This document shows positions 33,988-42,463 of a stretch of DNA of 64,000 nt, piece by piece. Origin of the DNA: Bacteroides uniformis (GTDB taxonomy: Bacteria; Bacteroidota; Bacteroidia; Bacteroidales; Bacteroidaceae); NCBI RefSeq assembly GCF_025147485.1, contig NZ_CP102263.1, positions 757,501-821,500 of the forward strand, given 5' to 3'. Within the stretch, counting starts at the first letter, position 1. The number at the start of each line of letters is the position of its first letter. Both the position numbers and the translations under genes were made by a program. A model generated the notes under the pieces. It made no database searches and was not told the origin of the DNA. It saw nothing but the letters and a program-made list of their open reading frames with translations.

Positions 33988-34338
33988 ATGGAAAAGAAGC
34001 AAGAAGAAAAGAATACGGAAAAGGTGAAAAAACGCACCTCACTGAAGAACATCATCGGAGGCGACATTCTGGCCACAGACTTCTTCCGCCGCCAAGCCGG
34101 ATTGTTGTTCCTTATCATGGTGCTTATCATTATTTACATCAACAACCGTTACGAATGCCAACTGCAACTGATAGAGATAGACAATCTTAAAAAAGAGCTG
34201 ATAGACATCAAGTACGATGCCCTGACACGCAGTTCGGAATTGATGGAGCGGAGCCGCCAATCACGCATCGAGGAATACATCGCCACCAAAGAAAGCGATT
34301 TGCAGACTTCCACTAATCCACCGTACTTACTAAAATAA
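33988..34338 (+). CDS. ftsL: FtsL-like cell division protein
   Basis: A 116-residue bitopic protein: a basic cytoplasmic head (MEKKQEEKNTEKVKKRTSLK), one membrane helix (AGLLFLIMVLIIIYINNRY) and a periplasmic coiled-coil segment (QLQLIEIDNLKKELIDIKYD). FtsL forms a complex with FtsQ and FtsB that activates the septal synthase FtsWI. Sequence conservation in this family is low; position between rsmH and the transpeptidase, topology and length make the call. It starts 9 bases after rsmH. Confidence 0.85.
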   Translation: MEKKQEEKNTEKVKKRTSLKNIIGGDILATDFFRRQAGLLFLIMVLIIIYINNRYECQLQLIEIDNLKKELIDIKYDALTRSSELMERSRQSRIEEYIATKESDLQTSTNPPYLLK

Positions 34339-34364
34339 TGGAGAATTGAGGATTAAAGTAATTT

Positions 34365-34403
34365 CAATAGTACATCGTAAATCGTTAAATCGTAAATAAC
34401 ATT
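34365..34403 (+). repeat. AT-rich leader repeat before ftsI
   Basis: The sequence begins CAATAGTACATCGTAAATCG and ends AAATCGTAAATAACATT, aligning over about 39 bases with the arms of the dut/dgt inverted repeat. It runs into the start codon of ftsI. Confidence 0.7.
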
Positions 34404-36564
34404 GGCTGTAAATAAAAAAAACATAATGACCCGTTACTTCTTCGTCGTCCTACTCATGGGGCTGGTGGGGATAGCTATTGTTGTAAAAGGTGCCATGATT
34501 ATGTTTGCCGAGCGACAGTACTGGCACGATGTAGCCGACCGCTTCGTAAAAGAGAATGTAACGGTGAAGCCCAACCGGGGAAATATCCTGTCCTCGGATG
34601 GCAAACTGATGGCAAGTTCGCTGCCAGAATATAAAATATATATGGACTTCATGTCCGGCGAAAGGGACGAGAAACGCCGCAAAAAGGACCAGCAGCGCAA
34701 GGATTCTATCTGGAAAGCCAATTTCGATTCTATCTGTATCGGGCTTCATCAGATTTTTCCGGACATCAGTGCCGCCACCTTCAAAAGCCATCTGCGCAAG
34801 GGGCGGGAGATGAAGAGCCGGAACTACAACATTCTTCCCAACCGCAACCGGCGCATCTCTTACATTCAGTATAAGGAAGCCAAACGGTTACCCGTATTCA
34901 AGATGAACAAATACCGAGGCGGTTTCCACGAACAGATATACAACCAGCGTAAAAAGCCGTTCGGTTCTTTGGCAGCCCAAACCCTGGGCCGTCTCTATGC
35001 CGATACAGCCATGGGAGCCCGTAACGGCATTGAACTGGCCTTCGACACCCTGCTGAAAGGACGGAACGGTATTACCCACCGTCAGAAGGTGATGAATAAA
35101 TACCTGAATATCGTAGACCTTCCCCCGGTAGACGGTTGTGACATCATATCCACCCTCGACGTAGGCATGCAGGACATCTGCGAAAAAGCCCTGGTAGACA
35201 AGTTGAAGGAAATCAATGCCAATGTCGGGGTAGCCGTACTGATGGAAGTGGCTACCGGAGAAGTAAAGGCCATTGTCAACATGATGAAAGCCGGAGACGG
35301 CAATTACTACGAAATGAACAGTAATGCCATCAGCGATATGTTGGAACCGGGCTCCACCTTCAAGACAGCCTCCATTATGGTGGCACTGGAAGATGGCAAG
35401 ATAACCCCGGATACCGAGGTAGACACGGGCAACGGTATTATGAATATGTACGGCAGCAAGATGAGAGACCACAACTGGCACCGGGGAGGTTATGGAAAGA
35501 TAGATGTGACACGTATTCTGGAAGTTTCTTCCAATGTGGGCGTCTCCTACCTCATCGACAAGCACTACAAGGATAATCCGCAGAAGTTCGTGGACGGTTT
35601 GAAGCGCATGAGCATCGACCAGCCGCTTCATCTGCAAATACCCGGTGAAGGGAAGCCCAACATCAAAGGACCCAAAGAGCGTTATTTTGCCAAAACGACT
35701 TTGCCGTGGATGAGTATCGGCTACGAGACTCAGGTACCTCCTATGAACATACTGACCTTCTACAATGCCATAGCCAACAACGGGGTCATGGTACGCCCCA
35801 AGTTTGTGAAAGCAGCGGTAAAGGACGGTGAGGTAGTGAAAGAATATCCTACGGAAGTAATCAATCCCAAGATATGTTCCGACCATACCCTGACACAGAT
35901 CCGCGAAATCCTTCGGAAAGTGGTATCGCAAGGTCTGGCAAAACCCGCCGGCAGCAAGCAATTCTCCGTATCGGGCAAGACGGGTACGGCACAGATTTCA
36001 CAAGGAGCCGCCGGATATAAGTCGGGACGGGTGAATTACCTTGTAAGTTTCTGCGGATATTTCCCCTCGGAAGCACCCAAATACAGTTGCATCGTTTCCA
36101 TTCAGAAGCCTGGGTTACCAGCTTCAGGCGGTCTGATGGCAGGTAGTGTCTTTGGGAAAATAGCAGAAAGAGTTTATGCCAAAGACCTGCGTTTTGACAT
36201 ACGCAGTGCCATAGACAGTACCACCAATGTGATTCCTCCCGTGAAAGCCGGAGAGATGAACGAAGCACTCCTTGTACTGAATGATTTGAAAGTGCCCGTT
36301 CAGAAACAGTTCGCCGGACAAAAGAAAAAGGAACAGTGGGGGCATACACAAGCTGCTCCGTCGGCAGTCATCCTGCAAGACCAGGAACCGGCCTCGGGCA
36401 CCGTGCCCAGCGTGGTAGGTATGGGAGCGAAAGATGCTGTCTACCTTTTAGAGAGTAAAGGACTGAAAGTAAGGCTAAACGGCGTAGGACGGGTGAGGAA
36501 CCAGTCCATAGCAAGCGGTAGCCGGATAGTGAAAGGACAAACCATAGCCCTGACACTACGTTAA
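34402..36564 (+). CDS. ftsI: Septal penicillin-binding protein (transpeptidase) with PASTA domain
   Basis: A 720-residue class B penicillin-binding protein that cross-links septal peptidoglycan. Short cytoplasmic end, one membrane helix (FFVVLLMGLVGIAIVVKGAM), an N-terminal pedestal from about 50 (KPNRGNILSSDG), and the transpeptidase domain with SxxK as STFK (S318, K321), SxN as SSNVGVS, and KTG at 526-528 (SGKTGTAQIS). A PASTA domain ends the protein (VPSVVGMGAKDAVYLLESKG). The start is a TTG at 34402 placed at the end of the repeat leader; ATG 34426 (MTRYFF) is the alternative. Confidence 0.95.
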   Translation: MAVNKKNIMTRYFFVVLLMGLVGIAIVVKGAMIMFAERQYWHDVADRFVKENVTVKPNRGNILSSDGKLMASSLPEYKIYMDFMSGERDEKRRKKDQQRKDSIWKANFDSICIGLHQIFPDISAATFKSHLRKGREMKSRNYNILPNRNRRISYIQYKEAKRLPVFKMNKYRGGFHEQIYNQRKKPFGSLAAQTLGRLYADTAMGARNGIELAFDTLLKGRNGITHRQKVMNKYLNIVDLPPVDGCDIISTLDVGMQDICEKALVDKLKEINANVGVAVLMEVATGEVKAIVNMMKAGDGNYYEMNSNAISDMLEPGSTFKTASIMVALEDGKITPDTEVDTGNGIMNMYGSKMRDHNWHRGGYGKIDVTRILEVSSNVGVSYLIDKHYKDNPQKFVDGLKRMSIDQPLHLQIPGEGKPNIKGPKERYFAKTTLPWMSIGYETQVPPMNILTFYNAIANNGVMVRPKFVKAAVKDGEVVKEYPTEVINPKICSDHTLTQIREILRKVVSQGLAKPAGSKQFSVSGKTGTAQISQGAAGYKSGRVNYLVSFCGYFPSEAPKYSCIVSIQKPGLPASGGLMAGSVFGKIAERVYAKDLRFDIRSAIDSTTNVIPPVKAGEMNEALLVLNDLKVPVQKQFAGQKKKEQWGHTQAAPSAVILQDQEPASGTVPSVVGMGAKDAVYLLESKGLKVRLNGVGRVRNQSIASGSRIVKGQTIALTLR

Positions 36565-36609
36565 CATGAGAATAAACAAGATTTGGATATACACTATATA
36601 TAATAAGGT

Positions 36610-38058
36610 ATGAGATTAAGTGATTTGTTGCAAACAATACAGCCGGTCCGGATTACCGGAAGTACAAGCATGGAGATAACGGGGGTGAATATAGATTCCC
36701 GCCTGATAGGAACCGGACATCTGTTCATGGCCATGCGTGGTACGCAGACCGACGGGCATGCCTATATTCCGGCTGCCATCGATAAAGGGGCTGTTGCAGT
36801 ATTGTGTGAAGAATTGCCGGAAGAGCTTAAGGCCGGCATCACCTACATTCAGGTGAAAGACAGTGAAGATGCCGTAGGGAAAGTGGCTACCACTTTCTAT
36901 GGCGACCCTACATCCAAGATGGAACTCATCGGCGTGACCGGAACCAACGGAAAAACAACCGTTGCCACCTTATTATATAATACTTTCCGCTATTTCGGCT
37001 ACAAGGTCGGACTGGTTTCCACTGTATGCAATTACATCGACGACCAGCCCGTACCGACCGAACACACCACCCCGGACCCGATAACCCTGAACCGCCTGCT
37101 CGGAGAAATGGCAGATTCCGGCTGCAAGTATGCCTTCATGGAAGTCAGTTCCCATTCCATTGCCCAAAAGCGCATCAGCGGTCTGAAGTTTGCCGGCGGT
37201 ATTTTCACTAATCTGACCCGCGACCATCTGGATTATCATAAAACGGTGGAGAACTACCTCAAAGCCAAGAAAAAGTTCTTCGACGAACTGCCAAAAGGAG
37301 CTTTCAGCCTGACCAACCTGGATGACAAGAACGGACTTGTGATGACGCAGAATACCCGTTCGAAGGTATACACCTACTCTTTGCGTAGTCTTAGCGACTT
37401 CAAAGGCAAAGTCTTGGAGTCTCATTTCGAGGGAATGTTGCTCGACTTCAACAATCACGAACTGGCAGTACGTTTCATCGGAAAGTTCAATGCCTACAAC
37501 CTGCTGGCGGTATTCGGTACTGCCGTATTGCTTGGCAAGAAAGAAGAGGATGTACTGGTTGCCCTCAGCACGCTGCATCCGGTAACCGGCCGCTTCGATG
37601 CCATCCGTTCACCGAAAGGCTACACCGCCATTGTGGACTATGCGCATACTCCAGACGCCCTGGTCAATGTATTGAACGCCATTCACGGAGTGCTGGAAGG
37701 AAAAGGGAAAGTGATTACCGTTGTGGGCGCCGGCGGCAACCGCGACAAAGGCAAGCGTCCCATCATGGCCAAAGAATCCGCCCGCTTGAGCGACCGGGTC
37801 ATCATCACCTCCGATAACCCGCGCTTTGAAGAGCCGCAGGACATCATCAACGACATGCTGGCGGGACTGGATAAAGACGACATGCAGAAAACCATCAGCA
37901 TCACCGACCGCCGCGAAGCCATCAAGACAGCCTGCATGCTGGCACAGCCGGGAGACGTGATTCTCGTTGCAGGCAAGGGGCATGAGAATTATCAGGAGAT
38001 TAAAGGCGTGAAACACCATTTTGACGACAAAGAGATATTAAATGAGATAATGTGCTAA
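36610..38058 (+). CDS. murE: UDP-MurNAc-tripeptide ligase adding meso-diaminopimelate
   Basis: A 482-residue Mur ligase that adds the third residue to UDP-MurNAc-L-Ala-D-Glu. The ATP P-loop is VTGTNGKTT (G111-T117), with the conserved [21 protein letters not shown] (carbamylated lysine follows in KAKKKFF) and [11 protein letters not shown]. The specificity motif DNPR (402-405, [10 protein letters not shown]) marks meso-DAP rather than lysine as substrate. The last codons, ATA ATG TGC TAA, lie inside a repeat arm (38048-38075), so the terminal Ile-Met-Cys comes from that element. It starts 45 bases after ftsI. Confidence 0.97.
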   Translation: MRLSDLLQTIQPVRITGSTSMEITGVNIDSRLIGTGHLFMAMRGTQTDGHAYIPAAIDKGAVAVLCEELPEELKAGITYIQVKDSEDAVGKVATTFYGDPTSKMELIGVTGTNGKTTVATLLYNTFRYFGYKVGLVSTVCNYIDDQPVPTEHTTPDPITLNRLLGEMADSGCKYAFMEVSSHSIAQKRISGLKFAGGIFTNLTRDHLDYHKTVENYLKAKKKFFDELPKGAFSLTNLDDKNGLVMTQNTRSKVYTYSLRSLSDFKGKVLESHFEGMLLDFNNHELAVRFIGKFNAYNLLAVFGTAVLLGKKEEDVLVALSTLHPVTGRFDAIRSPKGYTAIVDYAHTPDALVNVLNAIHGVLEGKGKVITVVGAGGNRDKGKRPIMAKESARLSDRVIITSDNPRFEEPQDIINDMLAGLDKDDMQKTISITDRREAIKTACMLAQPGDVILVAGKGHENYQEIKGVKHHFDDKEILNEIMC

Positions 38059-38159
38059 TATGCCAATGTGCTAATCGCCATGCGTCATGTAGGATATTCA
38101 TTCCTTTACCAGCAGATATACCAGACTATCAATTAGCATATTGGCACATTAGCACATTA
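38048..38159. repeat. TGTGCTAAT inverted-repeat element, murE/mraY junction
   Basis: The arm at 38048-38075 and the arm at 38132-38159 are reverse complements at 26 of 28 positions, with a 56-base loop that begins CGCCATGCG. The first arm overlaps the murE stop codon. The next junction (mraY/murD) carries the same element with a shorter loop that begins with the near-identical TGCCATGCG. Confidence 0.8.
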
Positions 38160-38180
38160 AACAATTAAATAATTAACATC

Positions 38181-39449
38181 ATGTTATACTATTTATTTCA
38201 ATGGTTAGACAAATATGACTTCCCCGGTGCGGGCATGTTTGGCTATACATCCTTCCGTTCGTTGATGGCAATCATTCTGGCATTGCTCATTTCGAGTATC
38301 TGGGGAGATAAGTTCATCAATCTACTGAAACGCAAGCAGATTACTGAAACGCAACGTGATGCCAGCATCGACCCGTTCGGCGTAAACAAGGTGGGAGTAC
38401 CCAGCATGGGCGGTGTCATCATTATTTTTGCCATACTCATTCCTTGCCTACTACTGGGCAAATTGAGCAATATTTATATGATATTGATGCTGATTACCAC
38501 AATCTGGCTGGGGTCGCTGGGCTTTGCCGACGACTACATCAAGATATTCAAGAAGGACAAGGAAGGCCTGCACGGTAAGTTCAAAATCATCGGTCAGGTA
38601 GGCTTGGGACTTATCGTCGGACTGACTCTCTACCTCAGTCCGCAGGTGGTTATCCGCGAGAACATAGAAATAGAGAAACCGGACGGACAGATAGAAGTGG
38701 TGCATGCCGCCAAGGAAATCAAGGCAACACAGACCACCATCCCATTCTTCAAGAGCAACAACTTCGACTATGCCGACCTAGTGGGCTTCATGGGTGAACA
38801 TGCCCAGACAGCAGGTTGGATACTGTTTGTGATTATCACGATTTTCGTAGTTACCGCCGTCAGCAACGGAGCCAACCTAAATGACGGAATGGACGGAATG
38901 GCGGCAGGGAACTCTGCCATTATCGGACTGACCTTGGGAATACTCGCCTACGTATCGAGCCACATTGAATATGCCGGCTACCTGAATATCATGTACATTC
39001 CCGGCTCGGAAGAACTGGTAATCTTTATCTGTGCCTTCATCGGTGCACTTATCGGCTTCTTGTGGTACAATGCCTATCCGGCCCAGGTATTCATGGGCGA
39101 TACGGGCAGTCTGACCATTGGAGGAATCATCGCAGTATACGCCATCATTATTCACAAGGAACTGCTGATACCCATCCTTTGCGGTATCTTCCTGGTGGAG
39201 AACCTTTCGGTCATCCTGCAACGCCTCTACTACAAGGCAGGCAAGCGGAAAGGCGTGAAACAACGTCTCTTCAAAAGAACACCGATACACGACCACTTCC
39301 GCACTTCCATGAGCCTGATAGAGCCGGGATGCAGCGTAGTATTCACCAAACCGGACAAGCTGTTCCACGAATCCAAAATCACCATCCGCTTCTGGATTGT
39401 GACGATTGTATTGGCAGCGATAACGATTATAACATTAAAGATTAGATAA
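38181..39449 (+). CDS. mraY: Phospho-N-acetylmuramoyl-pentapeptide transferase
   Basis: A 422-residue polytopic enzyme that transfers phospho-MurNAc-pentapeptide to undecaprenyl phosphate, making lipid I. About ten membrane helices; the conserved acidic motifs are LGFADDYIKIFKKD (catalytic Asp pair), NGANLNDGMDGMAAG and QVFMGDTGSLTIGG, with the late cytoplasmic loop KRTPIHDHF where many species have IHHHF. An insertion of about 40 residues (IEIEKPDGQIEVVHAAKEIK) between helices is longer than in the E. coli protein. It sits between two copies of the TGTGCTAAT repeat. Confidence 0.96.
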   Translation: MLYYLFQWLDKYDFPGAGMFGYTSFRSLMAIILALLISSIWGDKFINLLKRKQITETQRDASIDPFGVNKVGVPSMGGVIIIFAILIPCLLLGKLSNIYMILMLITTIWLGSLGFADDYIKIFKKDKEGLHGKFKIIGQVGLGLIVGLTLYLSPQVVIRENIEIEKPDGQIEVVHAAKEIKATQTTIPFFKSNNFDYADLVGFMGEHAQTAGWILFVIITIFVVTAVSNGANLNDGMDGMAAGNSAIIGLTLGILAYVSSHIEYAGYLNIMYIPGSEELVIFICAFIGALIGFLWYNAYPAQVFMGDTGSLTIGGIIAVYAIIIHKELLIPILCGIFLVENLSVILQRLYYKAGKRKGVKQRLFKRTPIHDHFRTSMSLIEPGCSVVFTKPDKLFHESKITIRFWIVTIVLAAITIITLKIR

Positions 39450-39465
39450 TAATTATTCAATATGC

Positions 39466-39531
39466 TAATGTGCCAATGTGCTAATTGCCATGCGGCACGA
39501 CAGCGCAGCTCATTAGCACATTGGCACATTA
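39466..39531. repeat. TGTGCTAAT inverted-repeat element, mraY/murD junction
   Basis: TAATGTGCCAATGTGCTAAT at 39466-39485 has a perfect reverse complement at 39512-39531, giving a 20-bp stem with a 26-base loop that begins TGCCATGCG. It fills most of the 98-base gap before murD and is the second copy of the murE/mraY element. Confidence 0.85.
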
Positions 39532-39547
39532 ATCATATTAGTACATT

Positions 39548-40879
39548 ATGAGAATTGTAGTATTAGGAGCTGGCGAAAGCGGCGCAGGCGCTGCCGTACT
39601 GGCCAAAGTGAAAGGATTCGACACGTTCGTCTCCGACATGTCCGCCATCAAAGACAAATACAAGGAACTGCTGGATAAATACGGCATTGCCTGGGAAGAG
39701 GGACACCACACAGAAGAGTTGATTCTGAATGCTGACGAAGTGGTGAAAAGTCCCGGTATCCCCAACGACGCACCGCTCATTATGAAATTAAAGGAAAAAG
39801 GTACGCCCATCATCTCTGAGATAGAGTTTGCGGGACGGTACACTGACGCAAAGATGGTCTGTATCACCGGCTCGAACGGAAAGACTACAACCACCTCGCT
39901 CATTTATCACATCTTCAAGAGCGCAGGCCTGAACGTCGGCCTCGCCGGCAACATCGGCAACAGTCTGGCCTTGCAGGTAGCCACGGAGCAGCATGATTAC
40001 TATGTCATTGAGCTGAGTTCCTTCCAGCTGGACAATATGTATAACTTCCGTGCCAACATTGCCGTACTGATGAACATCACACCAGACCACTTGGACCGTT
40101 ACGACCACTGTATGCAGAAATATGTGGACGCCAAATTCCGCATCACCCAAAACCAGACACCGGAAGACGCTTTTATCTTCTGGAACGACGACCCCATCAT
40201 CAAGCGCGAATTAGACAAGCATGGCCTGCGCGCCCATCTCTACCCGTTCGCTGCCGTGAAGGAAGACGGGGCCATCGCATACGTGGAAGACGGTGAAGTG
40301 GAAATCAACGAACCGATAGCCTTCAATATGGAGCAAGAGGAGCTGGCGCTGCACGGCACACACAACCTATACAATTCGTTAGCCGCCGGCATCTCGGCCA
40401 ATTTGGCCGGCATCCGGAAAGAATATATCCGCAAAGCCTTGTCCGACTTCAAGGGAGTGGAACACCGGTTGGAGAAAGTAGCCACCGTACGCGGCGTGAG
40501 CTTCATCAACGATTCCAAGGCTACGAACGTAAACTCCTGCTGGTATGCCCTACAAAGCATGACCGGCAAAACCGTACTTATCCTCGGCGGTAAAGACAAA
40601 GGAAACGATTACACGGAAATCGAAGACCTCGTACGCGAAAAGTGCTCTGCCCTGGTCTATTTGGGTTTGCACAACGAAAAGTTGCACGCCTTCTTCGACC
40701 GTCTGGGACTGCCCGTAGCCGACGTGCAGACCGGCATGCAGGATGCCGTAGAAGCAGCCTTCAAGCTGGCAAAGAAAGGTGAAACCGTGTTGCTCAGTCC
40801 TTGCTGTGCCTCCTTCGACCTCTTCAAGAGCTATGAGGACCGCGGCAATCAGTTCAAAGCATGTGTCAGAACACTATAA
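39548..40879 (+). CDS. murD: UDP-MurNAc-L-alanine:D-glutamate ligase
   Basis: A 443-residue Mur ligase adding D-Glu to UDP-MurNAc-L-Ala in the cytoplasm. It opens with the UDP-binding Rossmann loop MRIVVLGAGESGAGAAVLAK; the P-loop is ITGSNGKTTTTS (T107-T113 region), then VIELSSFQLD, NITPDHLDRYD, GVEHRLEKV, FINDSKATNVNS and the C-terminal LILGGKDKGNDY and LLSPCCASFDLFKSYEDRG. All are standard for MurD. It follows the mraY repeat element and precedes ftsW by 91 bases. Confidence 0.97.
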   Translation: MRIVVLGAGESGAGAAVLAKVKGFDTFVSDMSAIKDKYKELLDKYGIAWEEGHHTEELILNADEVVKSPGIPNDAPLIMKLKEKGTPIISEIEFAGRYTDAKMVCITGSNGKTTTTSLIYHIFKSAGLNVGLAGNIGNSLALQVATEQHDYYVIELSSFQLDNMYNFRANIAVLMNITPDHLDRYDHCMQKYVDAKFRITQNQTPEDAFIFWNDDPIIKRELDKHGLRAHLYPFAAVKEDGAIAYVEDGEVEINEPIAFNMEQEELALHGTHNLYNSLAAGISANLAGIRKEYIRKALSDFKGVEHRLEKVATVRGVSFINDSKATNVNSCWYALQSMTGKTVLILGGKDKGNDYTEIEDLVREKCSALVYLGLHNEKLHAFFDRLGLPVADVQTGMQDAVEAAFKLAKKGETVLLSPCCASFDLFKSYEDRGNQFKACVRTL

Positions 40880-40970
40880 GATACGGATGCCGCAACAGTC
40901 CTATTACGCATCCCGTAACAAGAATGGCAACTTTTAATTCTTTAATTATTAATTTTTAATTTGCGAAGCA

Positions 40971-42287
40971 TTGGATTTATTAAAGAGCATATTCAAAGGC
41001 GATAAAGTGATTTGGATTATTTTCCTTTTCCTTTGCCTCATCTCCATCACAGAGGTATTCAGTGCTGCCAGTACGCTGACCTACAAGAGTGGCGACCACT
41101 GGGGACCGATTACGCAGCACAGCATCCTCCTGATGGTAGGCGCCGTCATTGTAGTACTGGTACACAACATCCCCTATAAATGGTTTCAGGTGTTCCCGGT
41201 ATTCCTGCTTCCGATATCCATCGGACTGCTGGCTTTTGTGATGCTGATGGGATTCATTACCGGCGACCGCGTAAACGGCGCAGCCCGCTGGATGACCTTC
41301 ATGGGCATTCAGTTCCAGCCGTCGGAAATAGCGAAGATGGCCGTTGTCATCGTTACCGCCTTTATCCTCTCGAAAGGGCAGGATGAAGACGGTGCAAGTC
41401 CGAAAGCCTTTAAGCGCATCATGATTATTACCTGCATTGTCTGTGGCCTTATCCTGCCAGAAAACTACTCGACGGGAATGCTGCTCTTCGGAACGGTCTA
41501 CCTGATGATGTTCATCGGACGGGTATCTGCCAGGAAACTGCTGATACTGGGAGGAGGAATTGTGGCATTCGTAACAGTCTTTGTCGCCTTCCTGCTGGCC
41601 ACGCCAGACAAGACATTGGAAAATATACCGATGGGGCACCGCTTCACCACTGTAAAATCCCGTATTGCAGACTTTACCAACAAGGAGGAAGTTCCTGCCG
41701 CCAAATTCGACATCGACGGCGACGGGCAAGTGGCACATGCCCGTATTGCCGTAGCTACGAGCAACGTTGTAGGCAAGGGTCCGGGAAACTCCGTACAGCG
41801 TGACTTTCTGAGCCAGGCATTCTCCGATTTCATCTATGCCATCATCATCGAGGAACTGGGACTGGTAGGCGGAATAGTCGTTGTGTTCCTTTATGTCTGC
41901 CTATTGGTGCGAGTGGGCCGTATCGCCAAAAAATGCGACCGCACTTTCCCCGCTTTCCTCATTACCGGAATAGCCTTGCTGCTCGTCACGCAGGCGCTGT
42001 TCAACATGATGGTTGCCGTAGGTCTGGCACCCGTCACGGGACAACCGCTTCCACTCATCAGCAAGGGTGGTACATCCACTTTCATCAACTGTGCCTACAT
42101 CGGCATGATACTGAGTGTCAGCCGCTATACAGCCAAGCTGGAGGAACAGCGGATGCATGATGCGCAAGTGCCGATGCTGATAGATGCCGGAAATGCCGAG
42201 CACCCGGAACAACCTGCCGACAGCGAAGCACAGACAGCCGCTGAGCCGACAGCAAAGGTACTGAACAGTGATGCGGAGTTTGAATAA
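40971..42287 (+). CDS. ftsW: Septal peptidoglycan glycosyltransferase of the SEDS family
   Basis: A 438-residue protein with ten membrane helices that polymerises lipid II at the septum with FtsI. Conserved segments are GDRVNGAARWMTFMGIQFQPSEIAK, QPEN-like region LILPENYSTGMLL, the long periplasmic loop with HARIAVATSNVVGKGPGNS and QRDFLSQAFSDFIYAIIIEELGLVGG, and the GQPLPLISKGGTSTFINC motif before the last helix. The start is TTG at 40971 (DLLKSIFKGDKVIW follows); no ATG or GTG in frame precedes the first helix. An acidic tail of about 45 residues ends the protein, and the stop abuts the first GC-rich repeat. Confidence 0.95.
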   Translation: MDLLKSIFKGDKVIWIIFLFLCLISITEVFSAASTLTYKSGDHWGPITQHSILLMVGAVIVVLVHNIPYKWFQVFPVFLLPISIGLLAFVMLMGFITGDRVNGAARWMTFMGIQFQPSEIAKMAVVIVTAFILSKGQDEDGASPKAFKRIMIITCIVCGLILPENYSTGMLLFGTVYLMMFIGRVSARKLLILGGGIVAFVTVFVAFLLATPDKTLENIPMGHRFTTVKSRIADFTNKEEVPAAKFDIDGDGQVAHARIAVATSNVVGKGPGNSVQRDFLSQAFSDFIYAIIIEELGLVGGIVVVFLYVCLLVRVGRIAKKCDRTFPAFLITGIALLLVTQALFNMMVAVGLAPVTGQPLPLISKGGTSTFINCAYIGMILSVSRYTAKLEEQRMHDAQVPMLIDAGNAEHPEQPADSEAQTAAEPTAKVLNSDAEFE

Positions 42288-42463
42288 CAGCCTCTCCCCC
42301 AACCCCTCCCCCGTAGGGAGGGGAGAAAAGAATAATTGAGTAATGGAGGGCATGCCAATAATACAAAAATAAAAAAGAACAAGAATATGAGTAAAGAGGC
42401 GAACAACTATACAACCAAAAGTAACTCTACCCCTCTCCCTACGGGGAAGGGGGTGAGGCTTAT
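42288..42463. repeat. GC-rich inverted element pair at ftsW/murG junction (copies A and B)
   Basis: Copy A (42288-42330) follows the ftsW stop directly; copy B (42423-42463) is its inverted relative. Shared core in A orientation: CCCCTCCCCCGTAGGGAGGG, itself a small hairpin. Copy B is translated in frame as STPLPTGKGVRL if murG starts at the ATG at 42387, and carries GGGGAAGGGG followed by an in-frame GTG (42453-42455). Confidence 0.85.

Noticed and set aside
34888..35961. A 357-residue minus-strand reading frame
   Set aside because: It is antisense to the transpeptidase domain of ftsI and results from codon bias.
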